Shown one piece after another: positions 1 to 6,243 of a stretch of 8,453 bases of DNA; within the stretch, counting starts at the first letter, position 1; the number at the start of each line of letters is the position of its first letter. Position numbers and translations under genes: made by a program. Origin of the DNA: an uncultured Sutterella sp. (lineage in GTDB: Bacteria > Pseudomonadota > Gammaproteobacteria > Burkholderiales > Burkholderiaceae_F); assembly GCA_905201055.1 (NCBI GenBank), contig CAJKMT010000056.1, forward strand, positions 1 through 8,453, read 5' to 3'. The notes under the pieces were generated by a model. That model saw only the letters and a list, made by a program, of their open reading frames with translations, did not search any database and was not told the DNA's origin.

Positions 1-150
1 TTGAAGTGTTACTTTAAGGTTGGGTACTAAGAGCTAGTTTCTGAAAAGTTTAGGTCAAATGTTTATTTATTCCCGATGTGATAGGTAGAAACCATTAGTG
101 GTTTATGCTACATTGTGGGCGTGGATGAACAGTCCTACTGATTCAAACAC
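1..150. other. AT-rich stretch with no supportable gene
   Basis: By my count about 37% of these bases are G or C, clearly below the coding DNA to the right. All six frames are cut by stop codons. One plus-strand frame is open from the left edge to a TAA at 28-30, so the last ten codons of an upstream gene could lie here, but that cannot be shown. A small inverted repeat, AAACCA-ttag-TGGTTT, lies at 89-104. TTGAAG at 1-6 and TACTAA at 25-30 are 18 bases apart and look like a weak sigma-70 promoter, which could produce a short transcript ending at the terminator at 151-191. I do not recognise any known RNA family here. Confidence 0.5.
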
Positions 151-191
151 AAAAAGCCGTGGCAACGATCGGTCCGTTGCCACGGCTTTTT
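151..191. terminator. Strong bidirectional intrinsic terminator
   Basis: A perfect 17-bp inverted repeat: AAAAAGCCGTGGCAACG at 151-167, a 7-base loop at 168-174, and its exact complement at 175-191. The outer A5/T5 pairs give a U tract on either strand, and the inner stem is GC-rich. It lies 17 bases beyond the ccmD stop codon, so on the minus strand it ends the ccmC-ccmD transcript. On the plus strand it would end anything entering from the left edge. Confidence 0.93.
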
Positions 192-208
192 CTATACCGA
201 AAAAATTT

Positions 209-397
209 TCAGTCGATCCGAAGACGCATTTCGCTTAAGCGAGCTCGCGCTTCGCGCAAAAGTGAATGGTAGGCTTTCGCCCGGCGGTTTTTCAGGCTCC
301 AGATCTCTGCCACGGCTAAAACAGCCGCCAGCACGAAAACGAGCACCACACTGTGGCCCTGCTCGGTCAGATTAAAAAGAAAAAATCCCTCTGTCAT
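209..397 (-). CDS. ccmD: CcmD, small heme exporter subunit
   Basis: A 62-residue protein with one predicted membrane helix (about residues 16-34, rich in Val, Leu and Ala) followed by a basic, helical cytoplasmic tail. This is the usual build of CcmD, the small inner-membrane protein that helps release heme-loaded CcmE from the CcmABC complex in System I cytochrome c maturation. The sequence itself is poorly conserved, as is normal for CcmD, so the call rests mainly on size, topology and position directly after ccmC. The ATG at 397 is preferred: AAGGGG at 405-410 lies 7 bases upstream, against 4 bases for the in-frame GTG at 400, which would add one residue. The ccmC stop and this start overlap as TGATG, implying translational coupling. 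A terminator follows, so no ccmE is attached. Confidence 0.75.
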   Translation of the reverse strand: MTEGFFLFNLTEQGHSVVLVFVLAAVLAVAEIWSLKNRRAKAYHSLLREARARLSEMRLRID

Positions 398-1125
398 CAC
401 AGTTCCCCTTCAATGGCGGCATCCTGAGCCCACGTGGCTCTTCGCTCACGCTCCAGGATCACATTCCGGCATCGGCTCAAAGACATGGCAAACATGTAGG
501 TAAAGAGATTGACGGTAAAAAGAAACATCAGTACATAAGCATCGCGCCCGTTGGAGCGCAGAAGACTATTGTCCAAGTCGTGAGCCATCGGTGTGTAAAG
601 ATCAAAGAACACATAAAGCACCGGAATCACCACTACGCCCAAAAGCGCTGAAGCGGCAGCCTTGCGGTCATTTAAATCCTGACGATTGTTGACCTTGGAA
701 ACTGACAAAGAAATGAAGGCACCGAAGAAGAAAAGCAGAATCAACAGAGCCGTCAAACGTGAGTCCCAAATCCAATAAGCCCCCCACATGGGCCGGCCGA
801 AAAGCGCCCCTGATCCCAAAGCAAAAAGCGTCATGACAAAGCCGCTTGGCGCAAAGCCGTGCGAAAAGACAATCGGCATGAGCGCTTTGGAATTAAAAAA
901 CTGAAATAAGCTCGAGATCGCCACAATCGCGTAGCAGCAAAGTGCGGCAGCAGTGGCGGCAATGTGAAGATAAAACACCCAGTAAATATCAGCCTGCCCG
1001 ATTGCTGTCGTATCAGAGTAACCCAACATCCAAAGCAAAGCTGCCGCCATGCTTGCTATGGACATAATCAGCAAGAGCGGAATGAACTTGGCAAAAGAGA
1101 AATAGTACGTTTTAGGTTTAATCAT
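397..1125 (-). CDS. ccmC: CcmC, heme ABC transporter permease
   Basis: A 242-residue inner-membrane protein with about six predicted helices, the normal CcmC length. CcmC binds heme at the outer face of the membrane and is needed to attach it to the chaperone CcmE in System I cytochrome c maturation. The family's heme-handling WWD motif is clear at residues 114-125 (WGAYWIWDSRLT). Two histidines fit the expected axial heme ligands: H54 in YLHIAAT and H182 in TPMAHD, each just outside a membrane segment. The ATG at 1125 has only a weak ribosome binding site. The gene is coupled to ccmD. No ccmA or ccmB lies upstream; instead the next gene is a divergent response regulator, so ccmC must have its own promoter. 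CcmF-type proteins share the WWD motif but are more than twice as long, so CcmC is well supported. Confidence 0.93.
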   Translation of the reverse strand: MIKPKTYYFSFAKFIPLLLIMSIASMAAALLWMLGYSDTTAIGQADIYWVFYLHIAATAAALCCYAIVAISSLFQFFNSKALMPIVFSHGFAPSGFVMTLFALGSGALFGRPMWGAYWIWDSRLTALLILLFFFGAFISLSVSKVNNRQDLNDRKAAASALLGVVVIPVLYVFFDLYTPMAHDLDNSLLRSNGRDAYVLMFLFTVNLFTYMFAMSLSRCRNVILERERRATWAQDAAIEGEL

Positions 1126-1151
1126 AGGATTTCTGAAAAGACTCGTTCGTC

Positions 1152-1181
1152 ATTGTAACTCAGAGAGTCGATTGAGCCGAA
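1152..1181 (-). promoter_or_regulatory. Possible ccmC promoter
   Basis: Read on the minus strand, TACAAT (1157-1152) is a 5-of-6 match to the -10 box and lies 27 bases before the ccmC start. The matching -35 position holds only a weak hexamer (TTCGGC or TCGGCT, spacing 18 or 17). An 11-base dyad, ACTC-aga-GAGT (1158-1168), sits immediately upstream of the -10 box, where a bound regulator could act. The sequence motifs are seen directly; promoter activity is inferred. Confidence 0.35.
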
Positions 1182-1276
1182 TTTAACGTTTCGAAAAACC
1201 GACAGCTCGATAAATTAGCCCTTTTGGTGACCGTATTTTCAGTTCTCAATCCCTTAAAATTAGCAGAGTTGATTTT

Positions 1277-1283
1277 GAGGAAA
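1277..1283 (+). promoter_or_regulatory. Ribosome binding site fixing the regulator start
   Basis: GAGGAAA lies 6 bases before the ATG at 1290. It selects this ATG over an in-frame TTG at 1224, which has no such site and would add 22 residues ahead of a receiver domain that already begins normally at MQFLVVDD. Confidence 0.8.
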
Positions 1284-1289
1284 GACAGG

Positions 1290-1946
1290 ATGCAATTTTT
1301 AGTCGTTGACGATCACTCCATTGTGACTATGGCCCTGGAAATGCTCTTGAAGGACTACGAGGGCGAAGAGAACACGGTTTACTGTGCCAATACCAAAGAG
1401 GACGCCATTGCGCTCGCAGACCGTTACGGCGAAACGGCCGACTTGATGATTCTGGATTTGTCGATGCCGGGCGTCCAGGGCACCTCTCTCATGGAAGAAA
1501 TCGTTGCCGCTCATCCGACACTTAAAATTCTTGTGATGAGCGGCCTGCAAGATCAGCACAGCATTGTGCGCGTTCTTCAGATGGGAGCCGCAGGCTTTAT
1601 CCCGAAGTCGCTCGAAGCCGGTCTTTTAACCTCTGCCATCGGCTTTGTTTTAAAAGGCGGCGTTTATATCCCCGTTAAACTTCTCAATCAAGCTCAAAAA
1701 ACGGGTCTTCTGACTGCCCGCGAACCCGTGAGCGAAGCGGGCTCCGTTCACCTCACAGAACGACAGAAGGATGTGTTGGAGCTTCTTGCCAAAGGCGCAC
1801 CGATTAAGCGCATCTGTAAGGAATTGAATTTGTCCGAAGGGACGGTTAAGACGCACGTCACGGCCATCTATCGGGCTTTTGGAGCGAGCAACCGCACCGA
1901 AGCTCTCCTGGAGGCTCGCCGTCACGGCTTTGATGTGGGTATTTAA
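1290..1946 (+). CDS. NarL/LuxR-family response regulator
   Basis: A 218-residue two-component response regulator acting as a cytoplasmic transcription factor. The receiver domain covers about residues 1-120 and has every key residue: acidic D7 and D8, phospho-acceptor D56 in LILDLSMPG, the switch residue S84 in LVMSG, and K106 in FIPKS. A linker leads to a LuxR-type helix-turn-helix at about 148-212 (LTERQKDVLELLAKG, then LSEGTVKTHVTAIY), typical of the NarL/FixJ group. It is divergent from ccmC and converges with a hybrid histidine kinase gene, overlapping it by 4 bases at the stop codons. This makes the kinase its probable partner. The targets are unknown; the shared upstream region makes ccmC and itself natural candidates. 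Domain assignment is firm; pairing and targets are inferred. Confidence 0.93.
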   Translation: MQFLVVDDHSIVTMALEMLLKDYEGEENTVYCANTKEDAIALADRYGETADLMILDLSMPGVQGTSLMEEIVAAHPTLKILVMSGLQDQHSIVRVLQMGAAGFIPKSLEAGLLTSAIGFVLKGGVYIPVKLLNQAQKTGLLTAREPVSEAGSVHLTERQKDVLELLAKGAPIKRICKELNLSEGTVKTHVTAIYRAFGASNRTEALLEARRHGFDVGI

Positions 1947-3832
1947 CGGGAATGCTCCTGCACGAGCTCATGAAGCGCTTCATTTAAAGCTTCACCGGTA
2001 ACAGGCTTTTGCATAATCCGGGGCATAGCAAAAAGGGCAGCCTCGCGCTCGCCTAATACACGCAGTGTTCTCACATAATGCTTTTCGATGATTTCAGAGG
2101 ACACGGCTGTGAGCAAAATAGCGGGAATCTTTTCTTCCGAGATCAGTGAAAGTCTCAGAATGCTCTCTAGCCCCGTTGCCTCCCCTTCACCCAAATTGAA
2201 GTCTGAGACCACGGCATCGATTTTGCCGGCTTTTCTCACTTCTTCAGCCAACGCGTCACTGAAAACGTCAGCAGCGATGACTTTTGTACCCCAATTTTCC
2301 ATCAGCGCTGTCAGACTTTCCCGCACAGGCGTGTTGTCTTCAATCAGTACAACGGTGGCATTAAGCGCCTTAACCGGTTGCTGGTTGGAGTGTTTCTGAC
2401 TGAAAATACGAGCCTGCTCAGCCTCATGAATCGGCAATTCGAGCCTGAAAATCGAGCCTCTGCCCGGGTGAGAGCCCAAACTGAGTTTAATATTAAGTTG
2501 ATCGCAAATCACTTTCACAATGGAAAGCCCCAGGCCATACCCCTCAACGTGCGAACGGGTATTTTCGCTGCGATAGAAAGTTTGAAAAATCTTCTTTTGT
2601 TCAGCCTGTTCAATCCCCGGACCGCTGTCAACCACGCAAATGCTCACGCGTTTGCCGCCTATGCAGCGGGCTGCCAGGAGTACTTCGCCCTTTTCAGTGT
2701 AAGCAATTGCGTTGGTGAGAAGATTACGGATGGCGCGTGTTAAAAGCTGAACGTCAGTGCAGACATTGACATCGAGATTTTTAAGCCTGAAAGACAATCC
2801 TTTTTCTTTTGCAATGGGTTCGAATTCCAGAGCGAGTTCTTCAAGCAGCGTCGCCAATTTGATGGGTTCAGGATTGACCTTAGTGTGACCGGTTTCAAGT
2901 TTGGAGACTTCCAGAATCTGCGCCACCAGTGTCTGAAGACCTTGAGTGGTTTTTGCCAATTGCTCAACAATAGCGAGCGTTTTCGGGTCGTTGCTTTTTT
3001 TGAGCAATTGAATGTAAATGCCGATTGCCTGCAGTGGTTGCCGGATATCGTGATTGGCCGCTGTAAAGAAGTGGCTTCTCAGACGGCTTTGTTCCTGAGT
3101 TTCGCGGCGCAGTTTTTCAGCCAGATTTCTCTCAAGAGTCAGACGCTTAACGAGCATTTCGTTTTCCTGATCATTTCTGACCGAAGACTGAACAATTTCG
3201 TTAAAGCGCTTACCCGAATAAAACATAAAGACCACAACCGTGACCAAAAGCGCGGCAATCATGAGCCGCGACCACCCGAAAATGAGCGCCAAACGCAGCA
3301 CAAGCGGCGTCACCGCGCAAAGCGTGAATATCACAAGGCTGGGGAGCCAACAGGCATACACAGGCCAGGAGGCAAAAGTCACCGTCAGGATGACGGAAAA
3401 GAGAATCCCCTGCGAAGCCGAGTCATTGCCGATATTGTAGGCAAAGGTGATGCCCGCCAAAGCCCAAATGAGACCGCCGACAATCGCCAGGACCATCCAG
3501 GCGCGCATCCAGAAATGAATCCGTGCGTGACGGTAGCGATCAGCCCAGAAGCGACGGTTAAAATCCACCGAGCCGTAAAAGTGAACGCCCACCAATAAAA
3601 GCCAGAAAACCAAGAGAATCGGATTGACGGCATCCCACAGAAACATTGCCGTTACGCAGGCACCGGCCACTTCAGCAGCCAATGCCACGGGCTGCAGCTT
3701 AAGAGAACTTAGAATCTGACGCACCAACACCCGGGAGTGACGCCGACGCCACTGGGCAATCGTCATATTCTCACTGTGAAAGGCGCCGTTGGTGACGAAT
3801 CGGTACCACTGAGCCTTAATCCAACCGAGCAT
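1943..3832 (-). CDS. Membrane-bound hybrid histidine kinase with C-terminal receiver
   Basis: A 629-residue sensor kinase. Residues 1-45 are basic and probably cytoplasmic. About six hydrophobic segments follow (roughly 47-67, 70-88, 111-131, 142-160, 162-183 and 187-205) with no large periplasmic domain, suggesting sensing in or near the membrane. A coiled linker (about 215-250) leads to a HisKA domain with H261 in NHDIRQPLQAI. The ATPase domain shows its N box (RNLLTNAIAYT, 369-379), DSGPGI at 402-407 and GYGLGLSIV at 431-439. The C-terminal receiver (about 492-625) has E498, D499, phospho-acceptor D544, T575 and K609. The T-to-K interval is 34 residues against about 22 normally, pointing to an insertion. 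It is the third gene after tadA and ldcA, 14 bases behind ldcA, with a poor ribosome binding site and probably coupled translation. The signal is unknown. The convergent regulator is the likely partner. Confidence 0.93.
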   Translation of the reverse strand: MLGWIKAQWYRFVTNGAFHSENMTIAQWRRRHSRVLVRQILSSLKLQPVALAAEVAGACVTAMFLWDAVNPILLVFWLLLVGVHFYGSVDFNRRFWADRYRHARIHFWMRAWMVLAIVGGLIWALAGITFAYNIGNDSASQGILFSVILTVTFASWPVYACWLPSLVIFTLCAVTPLVLRLALIFGWSRLMIAALLVTVVVFMFYSGKRFNEIVQSSVRNDQENEMLVKRLTLERNLAEKLRRETQEQSRLRSHFFTAANHDIRQPLQAIGIYIQLLKKSNDPKTLAIVEQLAKTTQGLQTLVAQILEVSKLETGHTKVNPEPIKLATLLEELALEFEPIAKEKGLSFRLKNLDVNVCTDVQLLTRAIRNLLTNAIAYTEKGEVLLAARCIGGKRVSICVVDSGPGIEQAEQKKIFQTFYRSENTRSHVEGYGLGLSIVKVICDQLNIKLSLGSHPGRGSIFRLELPIHEAEQARIFSQKHSNQQPVKALNATVVLIEDNTPVRESLTALMENWGTKVIAADVFSDALAEEVRKAGKIDAVVSDFNLGEGEATGLESILRLSLISEEKIPAILLTAVSSEIIEKHYVRTLRVLGEREAALFAMPRIMQKPVTGEALNEALHELVQEHSR

Positions 3833-3846
3833 GATGGTCTAAAGAA

Positions 3847-4767
3847 TTAAAAACGAGGCGTCACGCGAGGATGCTCTTTCGTTGACAGAACGACATAACC
3901 CTTTTCCGTGCGCATTCTCACACAGGCGCCTACGGGCAGCGTGATCTTGACGGGCGAGTGTCCGAAAGGCAGACCGTAGAGAATCGGCATTCCGGGCAGA
4001 CGTTCACGCAAATACTTCAGCACATCGGCAAAAAGAAAATCATTTTCTTTCGGATGAGCCGGATCAGCATCACGGAAGTCTCCGAAAATAATTGCTTTCT
4101 GTTTAGCCAAAACACCGGCCATTTCCAGTTGAGCTAAATGGCGCTCAATGCGGTAGGCGCGATCGTTGCAGTCTTCAAAAAATAAAATGCCGCCCTCAAT
4201 ATCGGGGAAATAAGGCGTGCCCAAAAGCGAAACAACCATGGAAAGATTGCCGCCCCAAAGCGTGCCTTCCATGTCTAAGTCACCGGCCTCTTTACACGGA
4301 AAAGAGGCTACCCACTCGTCGTTAAAAAGCGCCCCGTGAAAGCTCTTTTCCGTCATAAACACGGGCGTGTCGACAAAGTCGGTTCCATTGGGACCCTGGT
4401 AGCTGATCATGCCGGTCTTACTCAAATAGGCAAGGTTAAAGGCTGTGAAATCGGAGTAGCCGCATAAAACCGGAGCCCTTGCGGCAATCGCCTCATAGTC
4501 GATCTTATCGAGAATGCGCGATAAGCCGTAGCCGCCGCGAAGGGGCAGCACCAAATCAACAGTCGGATCGCAAGCCATTGTCATGAGACCTTCGACACGC
4601 TCAGCGTCGGTCCCGGCAAACTGTTTGACGTTTTTAAACACCGTGTCGTGCAAAACAACATCGGCTCCCCGATCTTTGAAATAAAGCTTGGCAAGTGCCG
4701 GTGTTGAAATATCCATCACGGCACGGGACGGAGCGCAAAAGCCCACTCGGATCGGGTAATTAGGCAT
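3847..4767 (-). CDS. ldcA: LD-carboxypeptidase (peptidase family S66)
   Basis: A 306-residue cytoplasmic serine peptidase of the LdcA/MccF family, about the usual length (E. coli LdcA is 304). LdcA removes the terminal D-alanine from murein tetrapeptides brought back into the cell, so that the tripeptide can be reused for cell wall synthesis. The expected catalytic triad is visible: S105 in GYSDFT, E198 in LFFEDCNDRAYR and H270 in GLPFGHSPVKITLP. The family motif RGGYG is at 77-81. No signal peptide is seen, in keeping with a cytosolic role. The ATG at 4767 has GGAG 9 bases upstream, inside the end of tadA, and the two genes overlap by 8 bases (ATGCCTAA). MccF-type peptidases, which disarm microcin C, share the fold and triad, so that role cannot be ruled out. 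The housekeeping neighbour tadA favours murein recycling. Confidence 0.9.
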   Translation of the reverse strand: MPNYPIRVGFCAPSRAVMDISTPALAKLYFKDRGADVVLHDTVFKNVKQFAGTDAERVEGLMTMACDPTVDLVLPLRGGYGLSRILDKIDYEAIAARAPVLCGYSDFTAFNLAYLSKTGMISYQGPNGTDFVDTPVFMTEKSFHGALFNDEWVASFPCKEAGDLDMEGTLWGGNLSMVVSLLGTPYFPDIEGGILFFEDCNDRAYRIERHLAQLEMAGVLAKQKAIIFGDFRDADPAHPKENDFLFADVLKYLRERLPGMPILYGLPFGHSPVKITLPVGACVRMRTEKGYVVLSTKEHPRVTPRF

Positions 4768-5620
4768 GGCGTCTTTCTCCGAAAAATTCTGTTAACAATG
4801 CGGCCGCTTCTTTGCCGCAGACACCGGAATCCACCTGGGCACGATGATTCAGTTTGGCAGTGGTTTGTAGGTCAAATGAGCCGCCGTAAGCACCGGTTTT
4901 CTCGTCTCTGGCGCCAAAAACCACGCGAGAGATTCTGGCGTGAGCGATTAACCCCGCGCACATCGCGCAGGGTTCAAGCGTCACATAAAGTGTGCAGCCC
5001 GTCAGACGATAATTTTCAAGCGCCTGTGAAGCCTGCCGGATCGCAATAACTTCAGCATGGGCACTCGGATCATTGTCTTCGATTGAACGGTTGCGTCCCA
5101 CACCGATGATCTCGCCGTCCTTGACGATCACGCAGCCCACAGGGACTTCGCCCGCCTGAGCGGCTTCACGGGCAAATTCCAAAGCCTCGCGCATAAACTG
5201 CTGATCGTAGGGACTGGTCTGACGCTTTTTGGAATTGATTTCACGGTTGCGGCGCTGAAGCGCCTTCTGCATGACGTTGCGAAGAGTTTCGCGGCGCTCC
5301 TGCTCGAGCAAAACTGCATCTTCAAGTTCTGCCCGGGTGTAGCGGTCGCGGCTGTTTTTCCGGTAGCCGACCGTTGCCTCAAAAATGAGACCTTTTTTAA
5401 GCGACTGCAGCAAAATGGATACGGGTGTTTCACGCAGCCAGTCGCCTGCGCCATCCAAAAATTCCTGAGCCTTGGTGAGGGCCGTTGAAGCCGAAATCAA
5501 GTCATCCGGTAAATAAGTCAGAAAAGCCTCCAGAACCACATGCAAGTCTTCCGGATTATGTCTTTCCAGAGAAGCCAATGTGCTTCCTTTTCTGACGGTG
5601 AGTTCTACAAATCGCTTCAC
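4760..5620 (-). CDS. tadA: TadA, tRNA adenosine-34 deaminase with N-terminal extension
   Basis: The C-terminal half (about residues 139-283 of 286) is a clear TadA, the zinc enzyme that converts adenosine 34 to inosine in the anticodon of tRNA-Arg(ACG). Zinc ligand and proton-shuttle residues are H188 and E190 in SAHAEV, with C218 and C221 in EPCAMC. YRLTGCTLYVTLEPC and RVVFGARDEKTGA match the family closely. The first 137 or so residues are not part of TadA (E. coli TadA is 167 residues in all). They form an unrecognised segment ending in a highly charged, probably helical linker at about 97-136. The GTG at 5620 is chosen because AGGGAG lies 7 bases upstream; an in-frame TTG at 5668 would add 16 residues but has no such site. 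The gene is first in the tadA-ldcA-kinase run. Confidence 0.92.
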   Translation of the reverse strand: MKRFVELTVRKGSTLASLERHNPEDLHVVLEAFLTYLPDDLISASTALTKAQEFLDGAGDWLRETPVSILLQSLKKGLIFEATVGYRKNSRDRYTRAELEDAVLLEQERRETLRNVMQKALQRRNREINSKKRQTSPYDQQFMREALEFAREAAQAGEVPVGCVIVKDGEIIGVGRNRSIEDNDPSAHAEVIAIRQASQALENYRLTGCTLYVTLEPCAMCAGLIAHARISRVVFGARDEKTGAYGGSFDLQTTAKLNHRAQVDSGVCGKEAAALLTEFFGERRHA

Positions 5621-5627
5621 AGCCGCT

Positions 5628-5633
5628 CTCCCT
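5628..5633 (-). promoter_or_regulatory. Ribosome binding site fixing the tadA start
   Basis: On the minus strand AGGGAG lies 7 bases before the GTG at 5620. It marks this GTG, rather than the upstream in-frame TTG at 5668, as the tadA start. Confidence 0.7.
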
Positions 5634-5645
5634 GTTGATCTGTGT

Positions 5646-5676
5646 ATTTTAACGATTTTGGCAATCAATAACTCAA
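5646..5676 (-). promoter_or_regulatory. Possible tadA operon promoter
   Basis: On the minus strand, TTGAGT (5676-5671) and TAAAAT (5651-5646) match the -35 and -10 boxes at 4 and 5 of 6 positions, but the 19-base spacing is long. The predicted transcript start would be near 5639, just before the ribosome binding site and downstream of the TTG at 5668, which agrees with the GTG start. A competing pair is TTGACT (5696-5691) with AGTTAT (5673-5668) at 17 bases, which has a poorer -10 box. Confidence 0.35.
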
Positions 5677-5746
5677 TGCGCAGCAGATACAGTCAAACGA
5701 ATTGATGCGCCTTCTCTAAAATACAAAACAAAAAAAGGGATTTGTT

Positions 5747-6157
5747 ATGAAAAAATTGATTTTGTCATTATTGCTTGCGGCCACTGCGGTCTCAGCGCAC
5801 GCCGGCCAGTACGCCGATGAACTCGGGCGATGCCTTGTGAAAAATTCCTCTGCCTCTGACACCAAGGTACTCACTCAATGGGCTTTTGTCACACTCGGGC
5901 AAACCAAAGCTGCAAAGGAAATCACAACCATCAGCACTAAAACGACAAATCGAGTCACCTCTCAAGCCCAGACAGTCGTTCTTCGTCTTCTTGGACGAGA
6001 CTGTGCCAAAGAGGCACTTAAAGCAACTTTGTACGAAGGCAAAGACGGTATCGGCAACGGTATTAAAAGCGCTGTCATGCAGCGCATGCAGCAGGAATTT
6101 CAAACTCAAACGGTCGATGCCATCATTGCCAAAATGACAACCCTGAAAACTCCGTAG
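5747..6157 (+). CDS. Small exported protein of unknown function
   Basis: A 136-residue protein starting with a textbook signal peptide: MKK, a hydrophobic run to about residue 14, and a signal peptidase I site AHA before G20. The mature protein of 117 residues should be periplasmic or secreted; there is no lipobox and no second membrane helix. It is mostly helical and polar, with just two cysteines in the mature part (C29 in LGRCLV, C86 in GRDCAKEA), which could form a disulfide. The LGRCLV...W.F pattern near the start vaguely recalls small exported proteobacterial hypothetical proteins, but I cannot name a family. AAGGGA lies 6 bases before the ATG, in an AT-rich leader divergent from tadA. 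TAAAAT at 5717-5722 could serve as a -10 box without a good -35. The next gene begins 86 bases downstream with its own strong ribosome binding site, and no terminator is evident between them. Confidence 0.8.
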   Translation: MKKLILSLLLAATAVSAHAGQYADELGRCLVKNSSASDTKVLTQWAFVTLGQTKAAKEITTISTKTTNRVTSQAQTVVLRLLGRDCAKEALKATLYEGKDGIGNGIKSAVMQRMQQEFQTQTVDAIIAKMTTLKTP

Positions 6158-6243
6158 GAAACACTGTCAGCAAAACACCGATTTTTTGGGTTTAGAATCG
6201 TCACATAAAGTCTTTGGACAAATTTAACGGTTAAGGAGATGAC

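Noticed and set aside
130..160. tRNA-like TTCAAA stretch near 141
   Set aside because: No cloverleaf, anticodon arm or CCA end can be built around it.
1224..1289. 22-residue N-terminal extension of the response regulator from a TTG
   Set aside because: The receiver fold begins at the ATG at 1290, which has a well-placed GAGGAAA; the TTG has none.
2885..3598. Plus-strand open frame of 237 codons opposite the kinase gene
   Set aside because: It lies wholly antisense to a kinase with intact domains, its translation has low-complexity charged runs and no domain, and no ribosome binding site stands out.
5128..5454. Minus-strand open frame of 108 codons inside tadA, considered as a sign of a frameshift
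   Set aside because: tadA is continuous in its own frame through both the extension and the deaminase domain; the other frame shows no TadA or other motif.
5621..5668. Upstream TTG start for tadA
   Set aside because: No ribosome binding site, and a likely -10 box lies downstream of it.
6158..6243. Terminator or promoter between the exported protein and the lyase
   Set aside because: Only a 5-bp inverted repeat with a 12-base loop and a lone TAGAAT without a suitable -35 are visible; too weak to list.
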